From assembly GCA_958298945.1 (NCBI GenBank), contig CATQJD010000111.1, forward strand, positions 124,001-188,000: a stretch of DNA of 64,000 nt. The letters run 5' to 3'. Origin of the DNA: Atherix ibis (Eukaryota; Arthropoda; Insecta; Diptera; Athericidae). Position numbers and translations under genes: made by a program. Shown here piece after piece: positions 1 to 14,790 of the stretch (positions are counted from its first letter, which is position 1; each line of letters opens with the position of its first letter). The notes under the pieces were generated by a model. It saw only the letters and a list, made by a program, of their open reading frames with translations, was not told where the DNA came from and did not search any database.

Positions 1-862
1 ATGCTACTTCATATTCCTCTTAAACATACTACTTCATATTCCTCTCAAATATACTACTTCATATTCCTCTTAAACATACTACTTCATATTCCTCTTAAAC
101 ATACTACTTCATATTCCTCTTAAACATACTACTTCATATTCCTCTTAAATATACTACTTCATATTTCTCTTAAACATACTACTTCATATTCCTCTTAAAT
201 ATACTACTGCATATTCCTCTTAAATATACTTCTTCATATTCCTCTATAATATACTACTTCATATTCCTCTTAAACATACTACTTCATATTCCTCTTAAAT
301 ATACTACTTCATATTCCTCTAAAACATACTACTTCATATTCCTCTTAAACATACTACTTCATATTGCTGTTAAAAATACTACTTCATATTCCTCTTAAAC
401 ATACTACTTCATATTACTCTTAAATATAATACTTCATATTCCTCTTAAATATTCTACTGCATATTCCTCTTAAATATACTACTTCATATTCCTCTTAAAC
501 ATACTACTTCATATTCTTTTTTGAACATACTATTTCAAATTCCTCTTAAACATACTACTTCATATTCCTCTAAAACAAACTACTTCATATTCCTCTTAAA
601 TATACTACTTCATATGCCTCTTAAACATACTACTTCATATTCCTCTTAAACATACTACTTCATATTCCTCTTAAATATACTACTTCATATTCCTCTTAAA
701 CATACTACTTCATATTACTCTTAAATATACTACTCCATATTCCTCTTAAACATTCTACTTTATATTCCTCTTATACTACCTCAAATTCCTCTTAAACATA
801 CTACTTTATAATCTTCTTAAATATACTACTTCATATTTCTTTTAAATATACTACTTCATATT
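1..862 (+). repeat. Duplicated block, first copy (matches 13500-14369)
   Basis: The first 860 bp recur at an offset of 13,499 bp. Shared rare variants include ATGCTAC at 1 and 13500, CTATAAT at 244 and 13743, TTGCTGTTAAAAA near 363 and 13862, and TTTATAATCTTC near 803 and 14301. The last pair is offset by 13,498, so a 1-bp indel separates the copies, probably the T-run near 515. The first 362 bp also match 4894-5255. Beyond about 870 the two copies lose specific similarity. Confidence 0.8.
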
Positions 863-2564
863 CCTCTCAAACATACTACTTCATATTCCTCTTAAACATA
901 CTACTTCATATTCCTCTTAAACATACTACTTCATATTCCTCTTAAACATATTACTTCATATTCCTCTTAAATATACTACTTCATATTTTTTTTAAACATA
1001 CTACTTCATATTCCTCTTAAACATACTACTTCATATTCCTCTTAAACATACTACTTCATATTCCTCTTAAACATAATACTTCATATTCCTCTTAAACATA
1101 CTACTTCATATTCCTCTTAAACATATAATATAATATTCTTCTTAAATATACTACTTCATATTCCTCTTAAACATACTCCTTCATATTCTTCTTAAACACA
1201 CTACTTCATATTCCTCTTAAACATTCTACTGCATATTCCTCTTAAATATACTACTTCATATTCTTCTTTAACATACTACTTCATATTCCTCTTAAACATA
1301 CTACTTCATATTCCTCTTAAACATACCACTTCATATTCCTCTTAAATATACTACTTCATATTCCTCTTAAACATAATACTTCATATTCCTCTTAAACATA
1401 CTACTTCATATTCCTCTTAAACATACTACTTCATATTCCTCTTAAACATACTACTTCATATTTCTCTTAAACATACTACTTCATATTCCTCTTAAAAATA
1501 TAATATAATATTCTTCTTAAATATACTACTTCATATTCCTCTTAAACATACTCCTTCATATTTTTCTTAAACACACTACTTCATATTCCTTTTAAACATA
1601 CTACTTCATATACCTCTTAAACATACTACTTCATATTAATCTTAAACATACTACTTCATATTCCTCTTAAACATACTACTTCATATGCCTCTTACACATA
1701 CTACTTCATATTCCTCTTAAACATAATACTTCATATTCCTCTTAAACATACTACTTCATATTCTTCTTAAACATACTACTTCATATTCCTCTAAAACATA
1801 CCACTTCATATTTCTCTTATACATACTACTTCATATGCCTCTTAAACATACTACTTCATATTCCTCTTAAACTAAAACCTTCAGATTCCTCTTAAACATA
1901 CTACTTCATATTCATCTTAAACATACTACTTCATATTCCTCTTAAACATACTACTTCATTTTCCTCTTAAACATACTACTTCATATTCCTCTTAAACATA
2001 CTACTTCATATTCCTTTTAAACATACTACTTCATATAACTCTTAAACATACTACTTCATATTCCTCTTAAACATACTACTTCATAATCCTCTTAAACATA
2101 CTACTTCATATTCCTCTTAAACATACTACTTCATATTCCTCTTAAACATACTACTTCATATTCCTCTTAAACATACTACTTAGTATTCCTCTCAAATATA
2201 CTACTTAATATTCCTCTTAAACATACTACTTCATATTCCTCTTAAACATACTACTTCATATTACCCTTAAACATACTACTTCATATTCCTCTTAAATATT
2301 CAACTTCATATTTCTCTTAAACATACTACTTTATATTCCTCTTAAATATACTACTTCATATTCCTCTTAAACATACTACTACATATTCCTCTTAAACATA
2401 CTACTCATATTCCTCTTAAACATACTACTTCATATTCCTCTTAAACATACTACTTCATATTCCTCTTAAACAATCTACTGCATATTCCTCTTAAACATAC
2501 TACTTCATATTCCTTTTAAATATATTACTTCATATTCCTCTTAAACATACTACTTCATATTCCT

Positions 2565-3786
2565 CTTATACTACTTCATATTCCTCTTAAACATACTACT
2601 TAATATTCTTCTTAAATATACTACTTCATATTACTTTTAAAAATACTACTTCATATTCCTCTTAAGCATACTACTTCATATTTCTCTTAAACATACTACT
2701 TCATATTCCTCTTAAACATACTACTTCATATTCCTCTTAAACAATCTACTGCATATTCCTCTTAAACATACTACTTCATATTCCTTTTAAACATACTACT
2801 TCATATTACCCTTAAACATAGTACTTCATATCCCTCTTAAACATATTACTTCATATTCTTCTTAAATATAGTACTTCATATTCTTCTTAAACATACTACT
2901 TCATATTCCTCTTAAACATACTACTTCATATTCCTCTTAAACATACTACTTCATATTCCTCTTAAACATACTACTTCATATTCCTCTTAAACATACTACT
3001 TCATATTCCTCTTAAACATACTACATAATATTCTTCTTCAATATACTACTTCATATTCCTCTTAAACATACTCCTTCATATTCCTCTTAAACATACTAAT
3101 TCATATTCCTCGTAAACATTCTACTGCATATTCCTCTTAAATATACTACTTCATATTCCTCTTAAACATACTACTTCATATTCCTCTTAAGCATACTACT
3201 TCATATTCCTCTTCAACATACTACTTTATATTCCTCTTAAATATACTACTTCATATTCCTTTTAAATATGCTACTTCATATTACTCTTAAACATACTACT
3301 TCATATTCCTCTTAAACATACTACTTCATATTCCTCTTAAATATACTACTTTATATTCCTTTTAAATATATTACTTCATATTCCTCTTAAACATTCTACT
3401 TCATTTTCCTCTTATACTACTTCATATTCTTCTTAAATATAGTACTTCATATTCCTCTTAAACATACTACTTCATATTCCTCTTAAACATACTACTTCAT
3501 ATTCCTCTTAAACATACTACTTCATATTCCTCTTCAACATACAACTTCATATTCCTCTTAAACATACTACTTCATATTCCAGTTAAACATACTACTTCAT
3601 ATTCCTCCTTATTATACTACTTCATATTCCTCTTAAACATACTACTTCATATTCCTCTTAAACGTACTACTTCATATTCCTCTTAAACATACTACTGCAT
3701 ATTCCTCAAAAATATACTGCTTCATATTCCTTTTAAACATACTACTTCATATTCCTCTTAAATATACTACTTCATATTCCTCTTAA
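2565..3786 (+). repeat. Duplicated block (matches 7686-8906, offset 5,120)
   Basis: Markers align at a constant offset of 5,120-5,121 bp: the 21-bp monomers at 2565/7686 and 3411/8531, ACATAATATTCTTCTTCAAT near 3024/8144, and CCTCAAAAA at 3704/8824. Similarity is nearly complete from about 3000 and looser before that. It stops at about 3786/8906, where the second copy switches to the ACTCCTTC...ACACAC pattern. Confidence 0.75.
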
Positions 3787-4012
3787 ATATACTACTTCAT
3801 ATTCCTCCTAAACATACTACTTCATATTTCTCTTAAAAATATTACTTCATATTCCTCTTAAACATACTACTTCATATTCCTCTTAAACATACTACTTCAT
3901 ATTCCTCTTAAACATACTACTTCATATTCCTTTTAAATATACTACTTCATATTACTCTTAAACATACTACTTCATATTCCTCTTGAACATACTACTTTAT
4001 ATTCCTCTTAAA

Positions 4013-4855
4013 TATACTACTGGATATTCCTCTTATATATACCACTTCATATTCCTCTTAAATATACTACTTCATTATCTTCTTCAATATACTACTGCAT
4101 ATGCCTCTTAAATATACTACTGCATATTCCTCTTAAATATACTACTTTATATTCCTCTTAAATATACTACTTCATAGTCCTTTTAAATATACTACTGCAT
4201 ATTCCTCTTAAATATACTACTTCATATGGCTCTTAAATATAATACTTAATATTCCTCTTAAATATAATACATAATATTCCTCTTAAATATACTACTTCAT
4301 ATTTCTCTTAAATATACTACTTCATATTCCTCTTAAATATACTACTGCATATTCCTTTTAAATATACTACTTCATATTTCTCTTAAATATACTACTGCAT
4401 ATTAATCTTAAATATACTACTTCATATTCCTCTTAAATATACTACTTCATATTCCTCTTAAATACACTACTTCATATTCCTCTTAAATATACTACTGTAT
4501 ATTCCTCTTAAATATACTACTTCATATTCCTCTTAAATATACTACTTCATATTACTCTTAAATATACTATTTCATATTCCTCTCAAATATACTACTTCAT
4601 ATTCCTCTTAAATATAATACTTAATATTCCTCTTAAATATACTACAATACTTCATATTCCTCTTAAATATACTACTTCATATTCCTCTTAAATATACTAC
4701 TGCATATTCCTCTTAAATATACTACAGCATATTCCTCTTAAATATAATACTGCATATTCCTCTTAAATATACTACTTCATATTCCTCTTAAATATACTAC
4801 TGCATATTCCTCTTAAATATACTACTTCATATTCCTCTTAAATGTACTACTTCAT
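4013..4855 (+). repeat. Zone made only of AAATAT-type monomers
   Basis: Essentially every monomer here has T at the C/T site, against a mixed or C-rich pattern on both sides. The TACTGCAT variant is also common, and one monomer is 5 bp longer (ACTACAATAC at 4641). The zone recurs as part of the block at 12620-13450. It looks like a local subfamily expansion that was copied as a whole. Confidence 0.75.
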
Positions 4856-4893
4856 ATTCCTCTTAAACATACTACTTCATATTCCTCTTAAAC

Positions 4894-5255
4894 ATGCTAC
4901 TTCATATTCCTCTTAAACATACTACTTCATATTCCTCTCAAATATACTACTTCATATTCCTCTTAAACATACTACTTCATATTCTTCTTAAACATACTAC
5001 TTCATATTCCTCTTAAACATACTACTTCATATTCCTCTTAAATATACTACTTCATATTTCTCTTAAACATACTACTTCATATTCCTCTTAAATATACTAC
5101 TGCATATTCCTCTTAAATATACTACTTCATATTCCTCTATAATATACTACTTCATATTCCTCTTAAACATACTACTTCATATTCCTCTTAAATATACTAC
5201 TTCATATTCCTCTAAAACATATTACTTCATATTCCTCTTAAACATACTACTTCAT
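4894..5255 (+). repeat. Short block shared three ways (1-362, 4894-5255, 13500-13861)
   Basis: ATGCTAC at 4894 and CTATAAT at 5137 match positions 1 and 244, a constant offset of 4,893. Similarity to the window start breaks at 5256, exactly where the 13.5-kb copy instead continues like the window start. The 13.5-kb locus therefore looks like a join of this neighbourhood and that of the window start. Confidence 0.7.
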
Positions 5256-7685
5256 ATTCCTCTTAAACATACTACTTCATATTACCCTTAAACATAGTAC
5301 TTCATATCCCTCTTAAACATATTACTTCATATTCTTCTTAAATATAGTACTTCATATTCTTCTTAAACATACTACTTCATATTCCTCTTAAACATACTAC
5401 TTCATATTCCTCTTAAACATACTACTTCATATTCCTCTTAAACATACTACTTCATATTCCTCTTAAACATACTACTTCATATTCCTCTTAAACATACTAC
5501 ATAATATTCTTCTTAAATATACTACTTCATATTCCTCTTAAACATACTCCTTCATATTCCTCTTTAACATACTAATTCATATTCCTCTTAAACATTCTAC
5601 CGCATATTCCTCTTAAATATACTACTTCATATTCCTCTTTAACATACTACTTCATATTCCTCTTAAGCATAATACTTCATATTCCTCTTCAACATATTAC
5701 TTCATATTCCTCTTAAATATACTACTTCATATTTTTCTTTAACATACTACTTCATATTCCTCTTAAACATACTACTTCATATTCCTCTTAAACATACTAC
5801 TTCATATTCCTCTTAAACATATTACTTCATATTCCTCTTAAATATACTACTTCATATTTTTTTTAAACATACTACTTCATATTCCTCTTAAACATACTAC
5901 TTCATATTCCTCTTAAACATACTACTTCATATTCCTCTTAAACATACTACTTCATATTCCTCTTAAACATACTACTTCATATTCCTCTTAAACATATAAT
6001 ATAATATTCTTCTTAAATATACTACTTCATATTCCTCTTAAACATACTCCTTCATACTCCTCTTAAACACACTACTTCATATTCCTCTTAAACATTCTAC
6101 TGCATATTCCTCTTAAATATACTACTTCATATTCTTCTTTAACATACTACTTCATATTCCTCTTAAACATACTACTTCATATTCCTCTTAAACATACCAC
6201 TTCATATTCCTCTTAAATATACTACTTCATATTCCTCTTAAACATACTACTTCATATTCCTCTTAAACATAATAATTCATATTCCTCTTAAACATACTAC
6301 TTCATATTCCTCTTAAACATACTACTTCATATTCCTCTTAAACATACTACTTCATATTAATCTTAAACATACTACTTCATATTCCTCTTAAACATACTAC
6401 TTCATATGCCTCTTACACATACTACTTCATATTCCTCTTAAACATAATACTTCATATTCCTCTTAAACATACTACTTCATATTCTTCTTAAACATACTAC
6501 TTCATATTCCTCTAAAACATACTACTTCATATTTCTCTTAAACATACTACTTCATATGCCTCTTAAACATACTACTTCATATTCCTCTTAAACTAAAACC
6601 TTCATATTCCTCTTAAACATACTACTTCATATTCCTCTTAAACATACTACTTCATATTCCTCTTAAACATACTACTTCATATTCCTCTTAAACATACTAC
6701 TTAGTATTCCTCTCAAATATACTACTTAATATTCCTCTTAAACATACTACTTCATATTCCTCTTAAACATACTACTTCATATTACCCTTAAACATACTAC
6801 TTCATATTCCTCTTAAATATTCTACTTCATATTTCTCTTAAACATACTACTTTATATTCCTCTTAAATATACTACTTCATATTCCCCGTAAATATACTAC
6901 TGCATATTCCTCTTAAACATACTACTTCATATTCCTCTTGAACATACTACTTCATATTCATCTTAAACATAATACTTAATATTCCTCTTAAATATACTAC
7001 TTCATATTCCTCTTAAACATACTACTTCATATTCCTCTTAAACATACTACTTCATATTCCTCTTAAACATACTACTTCATATTCCTCTTAAACATACTAC
7101 TTCATATTCCCTTTAAACATACTACTTCATATTATTCTTAAATATACTACTGCATATTCCTCTTAAACATACTACTTCATATTCCTCTTAAACATACTAC
7201 TTCATATTCATCTTAAACATAATACTTAATATTCCTCTTAAATATACTACTTCATATTCCTCTTAAACATACTACTTCATATTCCTCTTAAACATACTAT
7301 TTCATATTCCTCTTAAACATACTACTTCATATTCCTCTTAAACATACTACTTCATATTCAATTTAAACATACTATTTCATATTATTCTTAAATATACTAC
7401 TTCATATTCCTCTTAAATATACTACTACCTATTCCTCTTAAATATACTACTTCACATTCCTCTTAAACATACTACTTCATATTCCTCTTAAACATACTAC
7501 TTCATATTCCTCTTAAATATACTACTTCATATTCCTCTTAAACATACTACTACATATTCCTCTTAAACATACTACTCATATTCCTCTTAAATATACTACT
7601 TCATATTCCTCTTAAACATACTACTTCATATTCCTTTTAAATATATTACTTCATATTCCTCTTAAACATACTACTTCATATTCCT

Positions 7686-8906
7686 CTTATACTACTTCAT
7701 ATTCCTCTTAAACATACTACTTTATATTCTTCTTAAATATACTACTTCATATTCCTTTTAAAAATACTACTTCATATTCCTCTTAAGCATACTACTTCAT
7801 ATTCCTCTTAAACATACCACTTCATATTCCTCTTAAACATACTACTTCATATTCCTCTTAAACATTCTACTGCATATTCCTCTTAAACATACTACTTCAT
7901 ATTCCTTTTAAACATACTACTTCATATTACCCTTAACATAGTACTTCATATACCTCTTAAACATATTACTTCATATTCTTCTTAAATATAGTACTTCATA
8001 TTCTTCTTAAACATACTACTTCATATTCCTCTTAAACATACTACTTCATATTCCTCTTAAACATACTACTTCATATTCCTCTTAAACATACTACTTCATA
8101 TTCCTCTTAAACATACTACTTCATATTCCTCTTAAACATACTACATAATATTCTTCTTCAATATACTACTTCATATTCCTCTTAAACATACTCCTTCATA
8201 TTCCTCTTAAACATACTAATTCATATTCCTCGTAAACATTCTACTGCATATTCCTCTTAAATATACTACTTCATATTCCTCTTTAACATACTACTTCATA
8301 TTCCTCTTAAGCATACTACTTCATATTCCTCTTCAACATACTACTTTATATTCCTCTTAAATATACTACTTCATATTCCTTTTAAATATGCTACTTCATA
8401 TTACTCTTAAACATACTACTTCATATTCCTCTTAAACATACTACTTCATATTCCTCTTAAATATACTACTTTATATTCCTTTTAAATATATTACTTCATA
8501 TTCCTCTTAAACATTCTACTTCATATTCCTCTTATACTACTTCATATTCTTCTTAAATATAGTACTTCATATTCCTCTTAAACATACTACTTCATATTCC
8601 TCTTAAACATACTACTTCATATTCCTCTTAAACATACTACTTCATATTCCTCTTCAACATACAACTTCATATTCCTCTTAAACATACTACTTCATATTCC
8701 ACTTAAACATACTACTTCATATTCCTCTTTATTATACTACTTCATATTCCTCTTAAACATACTACTTCATATTCCTCTTAAACATACTACTTCATATTCC
8801 TCTTAAACATACTACTGCATATTCCTCAAAAATATACTACTTCATATTCCTTTTAAACATACTACTTCATATTCCTCTTAAATATACTACTTCATATTCC
8901 TCTTAA
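7686..8906 (+). repeat. Duplicated block, second copy (matches 2565-3786)
   Basis: This is the partner of 2565-3786 at an offset of 5,120. It ends at about 8906 in a junction: the sequence changes from the TTAAATAT series into ACTCCTTC followed by a TTAAACACAC monomer. That is the start signature of the higher-order repeat seen at 14791, 17311 and 19887. Confidence 0.75.
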
Positions 8907-9567
8907 ACATACTCCTTCATATTCCTCTTAAACACACTACTTCATATTCCTCTTAAACATTCTACTGCATATTCCTCTTAAATATACTACTTCATATTCT
9001 TCTTTAACATACTACTTCATATTCCTCTTAAACATACTACTTCATATTCCTCTTAAACATACCACTTCATATTCCTCTTAAATATACTACTTCATATTCC
9101 TCTTAAACATACTACTTCATATTCCTCTTAAACATAATAATTCATATTCCTCTTAAACATACTACTTCATATTCCTTTTAAACATACTACTTCATATTCC
9201 TCTTAAACATACTACTTCATATTAATCTTAAACATACTACTTCATATTCCTCTTAAACATACTACTTCATATGCCTCTTACACATACTACTTCATATTCC
9301 TCTTAAACATAATACTTCATATTCCTCTTAAACATACTACTTCATATTCTTCTTAAACATACTACTTCATATTCCTCTAAAACATACTATTTCATATTTC
9401 TCTTAAACATACTACTTCATATGCCTCTTAAACATACTACTTCATATTCCTCTTAAACTAAAACCTTCATATTCCTCTTAAACATACTACTTCATATTCC
9501 TCTTAAACATACTACTTCATATTCCTCTTAAACATACTACTTCATATTCCTCTTAAACATACTACAT

Positions 9568-10371
9568 AGTATTCCTCTCAAATATACTACTTAATATTCC
9601 TCTTAAACATACTACTTCATATTCCTCTTAAACATACTACTTCATATTACCCTTAAACATACTACTTCATATTCCTCTTAAATATTCTACTTCATATTTC
9701 TCTTAAACATACTACTTTATATTCCTCTTAAATATACTACTTCATATTCCTCGTAAATATACTACTGCATATTCCTCTTAAACATACTACTTCATATTCC
9801 TCTTGAACATACTACTTCATATTCATCTTAAACATAATACTTAATATTCCTCTTAAATATACTACTTCATATTCCTCTTAAAAATACTACTTCATATTCC
9901 TCTTAAACATACTACTTCATATTCCTCTTAAACATACTACTTCATATTCCTCTTAAACATACTACTTCATATTCCCTTTAAACATACTACTTCATATTAT
10001 TCTTAAATATACTACTTAATATTCCTCTTAAATATACTACTACCTATTCCTCTTAAATATACTACTTCATATTCCTCTTAAACATACTACTTCATAATCC
10101 TCTTAAACATACTACTTCATATTCCTCTTAAATATACTACTTCATATTCCTCTTAAGCATACTACTACATATTCCTCTTAAACATACTACTCATATTCCT
10201 CTTAAATATACTACTTCATATTCCTCTTAAACATACTACTTCATATTCCTTTTAAATATATTACTTCATATTCCTCTTAAACATACTACTTCATATTCCT
10301 CTTATACTACTTCATATTCCTCTTAAACATACTACTTTATATTCTTCTTAAATATACTACTTCATATTCCT
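9568..10371 (+). repeat. First copy of a 1,170-bp-spaced duplication
   Basis: AGTATTCCTCTCAAATA at 9568/10738, TACTCAT at 10188/11358 and the 21-bp monomer at 10301/11471 are all spaced 1,170 bp apart. The copies separate at about 10372/11542. The block also carries CCTCGTAAATA and TACTACCTATTCC markers, so it is an internal duplication of part of the same higher-order repeat seen at 15.5-16.4 kb. Confidence 0.75.
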
Positions 10372-10737
10372 CTTAAACATACTACTTCATAATCCTCTTA
10401 AACATACTACTTCATATTCCTCTTAAATATACTACTTCATATTCCTCTTAAACATACTACTACATATTCCTCTTAAACATACTACTTCATATTCCTCTTA
10501 AACATACTACTTCATTTTCCTCTTAAACATACTACTTCATATTCCTCTTAAACATACTACTTCATATTCCTTTTAAACATACTACTTCATATAACTCTTA
10601 AACATACTACTTCATATTCCTCTTAAACATACTACTTCATAATCCTCTTAAACATACTACTTCATATTCCTCTTAAACATACTACTTCATATTCCTCTTA
10701 AACATACTACTTCATATTCCTCTTAAACATACTACTT

Positions 10738-11541
10738 AGTATTCCTCTCAAATATACTACTTAATATTCCTCTTAAACATACTACTTCATATTCCTCTTA
10801 AACATACTACTTCATATTACCCTTAAACATACTACTTCATATTCCTCTTAAATATTCTACTTCATATTTCTCTTAAACATACTACTTTATATTCCTCTTA
10901 AATATACTACTTCATATTCCTCGTAAATATACTACTGCATATTCCTCTTAAACATACTACTTCATATTCCTCTTAAACATACTACTTCATATTCATCTTA
11001 AACATAATACTTAATATTCCTCTTAAATATACTACTTCATATTCCTCTTAAACATACTACTTCATATTCCTCTTAAACATACTATTTCATATTCCTCTTA
11101 AACATACTACTTCATATTCCTCTTAAACATACTACTTCATATTCAATTTAAACATACTATTTCATATTATTCTTAAATATACTACTTCATATTCCTCTTA
11201 AATATACTACTACCTATTCCTCTTAAATATACTTCTTCACATTCCTCTTAAACATACTACTTCATATTCCTCTTAAACATACTACTTCATAGTCCTCTTA
11301 AATATACTACTTCATATTCCTCTTAACCATACTACTACATATTCCTCTTAAACATACTACTCATATTCCTCTTAAATATACTACTTCATATTCCTCTTAA
11401 ACATACTACTTCATATTCCTTTTAAATATATTACTTCATATTCCTCTTAAACATACTACTTCATATTCCTCTTATACTACTTCATATTCCTCTTAAACAT
11501 ACTACTTTATATTCTTCTTAAATATACTACTTCATATTCCT
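10738..11541 (+). repeat. Second copy of the 1,170-bp-spaced duplication
   Basis: This is the partner of 9568-10371. It differs in some private substitutions, for example CATTCAATTT near 11144 in place of the CCCTTT form, and TTAACCATAC near 11327 in place of TTAAGCATAC. Some of these variants also occur near 7360, which suggests patchwork exchange among left-domain copies. Confidence 0.7.
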
Positions 11542-11879
11542 TTTAAAAATACTACTTCATATTCCTCTTAAGCATACTACTTCATATTCCTCTTAAACAT
11601 ACCACTTCATATTCCTCTTAAACATACTACTTCATATTCCTCTTAAACATTCTACTGCATATTCCTCTTAAACATACTACTTCATATTCCTTTTAAACAT
11701 ACTACTTCATATTACCCTTAAACATAGTACTTCATATACCTCTTAAACATATTACTTCATATTCTTCTTAAATATAGTACTTCATATTCTTCTTAAACAT
11801 ACTACTTCATATTCCTCTTAAACATACTACTTCATATTCCTCTTAAACATACTACTTCATATTCCTCTTAAACATACTA

Positions 11880-13861
11880 CTTCATATTCCTCTTCAACAT
11901 ACTACTTTATATTCCTCTTAAATATACTACTTCATATTCCTTTTAAATATGCTACTTCATATTACTCTTAAACATACTACTTCATATTCCTCTTAAACAT
12001 ACTACTTCATATTCCTCTTAAATATACTACTTTATATTCCTTTTAAATATATAACTTCATATTCCTCTTAAACATTCTACTTCATATTCCTCTTATACTA
12101 CTTCATATTCTTCTTAAATATAGTACTTCATATTCCTCTTAAACATACTACTTCATATTCCTCTTAAACATACTACTTCATATTCCTCTTAAACATACTA
12201 CTTCATATTCCTCTTCAACATACAACTTCATATTCCTCTTAAACATACTACTTCATATTCCACTTAAACATACTACTTCATATTCCTCTTTATTATACTA
12301 CTTCATATTCCTCTTAAACATACTACTTCATATTCCTCTTAAACATACTACTTCATATTCCTCTTAAACATACTACTGCATATTCCTCAAAAATATACTA
12401 CTTCATATTCCTTTTAAACATACTACTTCATATTCCTCTTAAATATACTACTTCATATTCCTCTTAAATATACTACTTCATATTCCTCCTAAACATACTA
12501 CTTCATATTCCTCTTAAACATACTACTTCATATTCCTTTTAAATATACTACTTCATATTATTCTTAAACATACTACTTCATATTCCTCTTAAACATACTA
12601 CTTCATATTCCTCTTAAATATACTACTGGATATTCCTCTTATATATACCACTTCATATTCCTCTTAAATATACTACTTCATTATCTTCTTCAATATACTA
12701 CTGCATATGCCTCTTAAATATACTACTGCATATTCCTCTTAAATATACTACTTCATATTCCTCTTAAATATACTACTTCTTATTCCTTTTAAATATACAA
12801 CTGCATATTCCTCTTAAATATACTACTTCATATGGCTCTTAAATATAATACTTAATATTCCTCTTAAATATAATACTTAAAATTCCTCTTAAATATACTA
12901 CTTCATATTTCTCTTAAATATACTACTTCATATTCCTCTTAAATATACTACTGCATATTCATTTTAAATATACTACTTCATATTTCTCTTAAATATACTA
13001 CTGCATATTAATCTTAAATATACTACTTCATATTCCTCTTAAATATACTACTTCATATTCCTCTTAAATACACTACTTCATATTCCTCTTAAATATACTA
13101 CTGTATATTCCTCTTAAATATACTACTTCATATTCCTCTTAAATATACTACTTCATATTACTCTTAAATATACTATTTCATATTCCTCTCAAATATACTA
13201 CTTCATATTCCTCTTAAATATAATACTTAATATTTCTCTTAAATATACTACAATACTTCATATTCCTCTTAAATATACTACTTCATATTCCTCTTAAATA
13301 TACTACTGCATATTCCTCTTAAATATACTACAGCATATTCCTCTTAAATATAATACTGCATATTCCTCTTAAATATACTACTTCATATTCCTCTTAAATA
13401 TACTACTGCATATTCCTCTTAAATATACTACTTCATATTCCTCTTAAATGTACTACTTCATATTCCTCTTAAACATACTACTTCATATTCCTCTTAAACA
13501 TGCTACTTCATGTTCCTCTTAAACATACTACTTCATATTCCTCTCAAATATACTAATTCATATTCCTCTTAAACATACTACTTCATATTCTTCTTAAACA
13601 TACTACTTCATATTCCTCTTAAACATACTACTTCATATTCCTCTTAAATATACTACTTCATATTTCTCTTAAACATACTACTTCATATTCCTCTTAAATA
13701 TACTACTGCATATTCCTCTTAAATATACTACTTCATATTCCTCTATAATATACTACTTCATATTCCTCTTAAACATACTACTTCATATTCCTCTTAAATA
13801 TACTACTTCATATTCCTCTAAAACATATTACTTCATATTCCTCTTAAACATACTACTTCAT
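11880..13861 (+). repeat. Duplicated block, second copy (matches 3200-5255)
   Basis: This is the second copy of the 2-kb block, three monomers (75 bp) shorter than its partner around 12510. It contains the second AAATAT-only zone (about 12620-13450) and the 5-bp-longer ACTACAATAC monomer at 13247. On the left it joins at about 11880 to sequence of the 16.6-kb type. Confidence 0.8.
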
Positions 13862-14369
13862 ATTGCTGTTAAAAATACTACTTCATATTCCTCTTAAACA
13901 TACTACTTCATATTACTCTTAAATATAATACTTCATATTCCTCTTAAATATTCTACTGCATATTCCTCTGAAATATACTACTTCATATTCCTCTTAAACA
14001 TACTACTTCATATTCTTCTTGAACATACTACTTCATATTCCTCTTAAACATACTACTTCATATTCCTCTAAAACAAACTACTTCATATTCCTCTTAAATA
14101 TACTACTTCATATGCCTCTTAAACATACTACTTCATATTCCTCTTAAACATACTAATTCATATTCCTCTTAAATATACTACTTCATATTCCTCTTAAACA
14201 TACTACTTCATATTACTCTTAAATATACTACTTCATATTCCTCTTAAACATTCTACTTTATATTCCTCTTATACTACCTCAAATTCCTCATAAACATACT
14301 ACTTTATAATCTTCTTAAATATACTACTTCATATTTCTTTTAAATATACTACTTCATATTCCTCTCAAA
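13500..14369 (+). repeat. Duplicated block, second copy (matches 1-862)
   Basis: This is the partner of the window start. It is continuous with the 11880-13861 block and overlaps it by about 360 bp, because 1-362 and 4894-5255 are themselves similar. It includes the 21-bp monomer at 14268 followed by TACCTCAAATTCC. Confidence 0.8.
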
Positions 14370-14790
14370 CATTCTACTTCATATTCCTCTTAAACATACT
14401 ACTTCATATTCCTCTTAAACATACCACTTCATATTCCTCTTAAACATTCTACTGCATATTCCTCTTAAATATACTACTTCATATTCCTCTTAAACATACT
14501 ACTTCATATTCCTCTTAAACATACTACTTCATATTCCTCTTAAACATATTACTTCATATTCCTCTTAAATATACTACTTCATATTTTTCTTAAACATACT
14601 ACTTCATATTCCTCTTAAACATACTACTTCATATTCCTCTTAAACATACCACTTCATATTCCTCTTAAACATTCTACTGCATATTCCTCTTAAATATACT
14701 ACTTCATATTCCTCTTAAACATACTACTTCATATTCCTCTTAAACATACTACTTCATATTCCTCTTAAACATACTACTTCATATTCCTCT

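Larger units (their letters stand above)
3200..5255 (+). repeat. Duplicated block (matches 11880-13861, offset about 8.6 kb)
   Basis: CTTCAAC at 3211/11892, the 21-bp monomer at 3411/12092 and CCTCAAAAA at 3704/12385 give an offset of 8,681. TGGATATT at about 4021/12627, ACTACAATAC at 4641/13247 and CTATAAT at 5137/13743 give 8,606. The 75-bp change means three monomers are missing from the second copy near 12510. The match ends abruptly at 5255/13861, where one copy has ATTCC and the other ATTGC. Confidence 0.8.
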
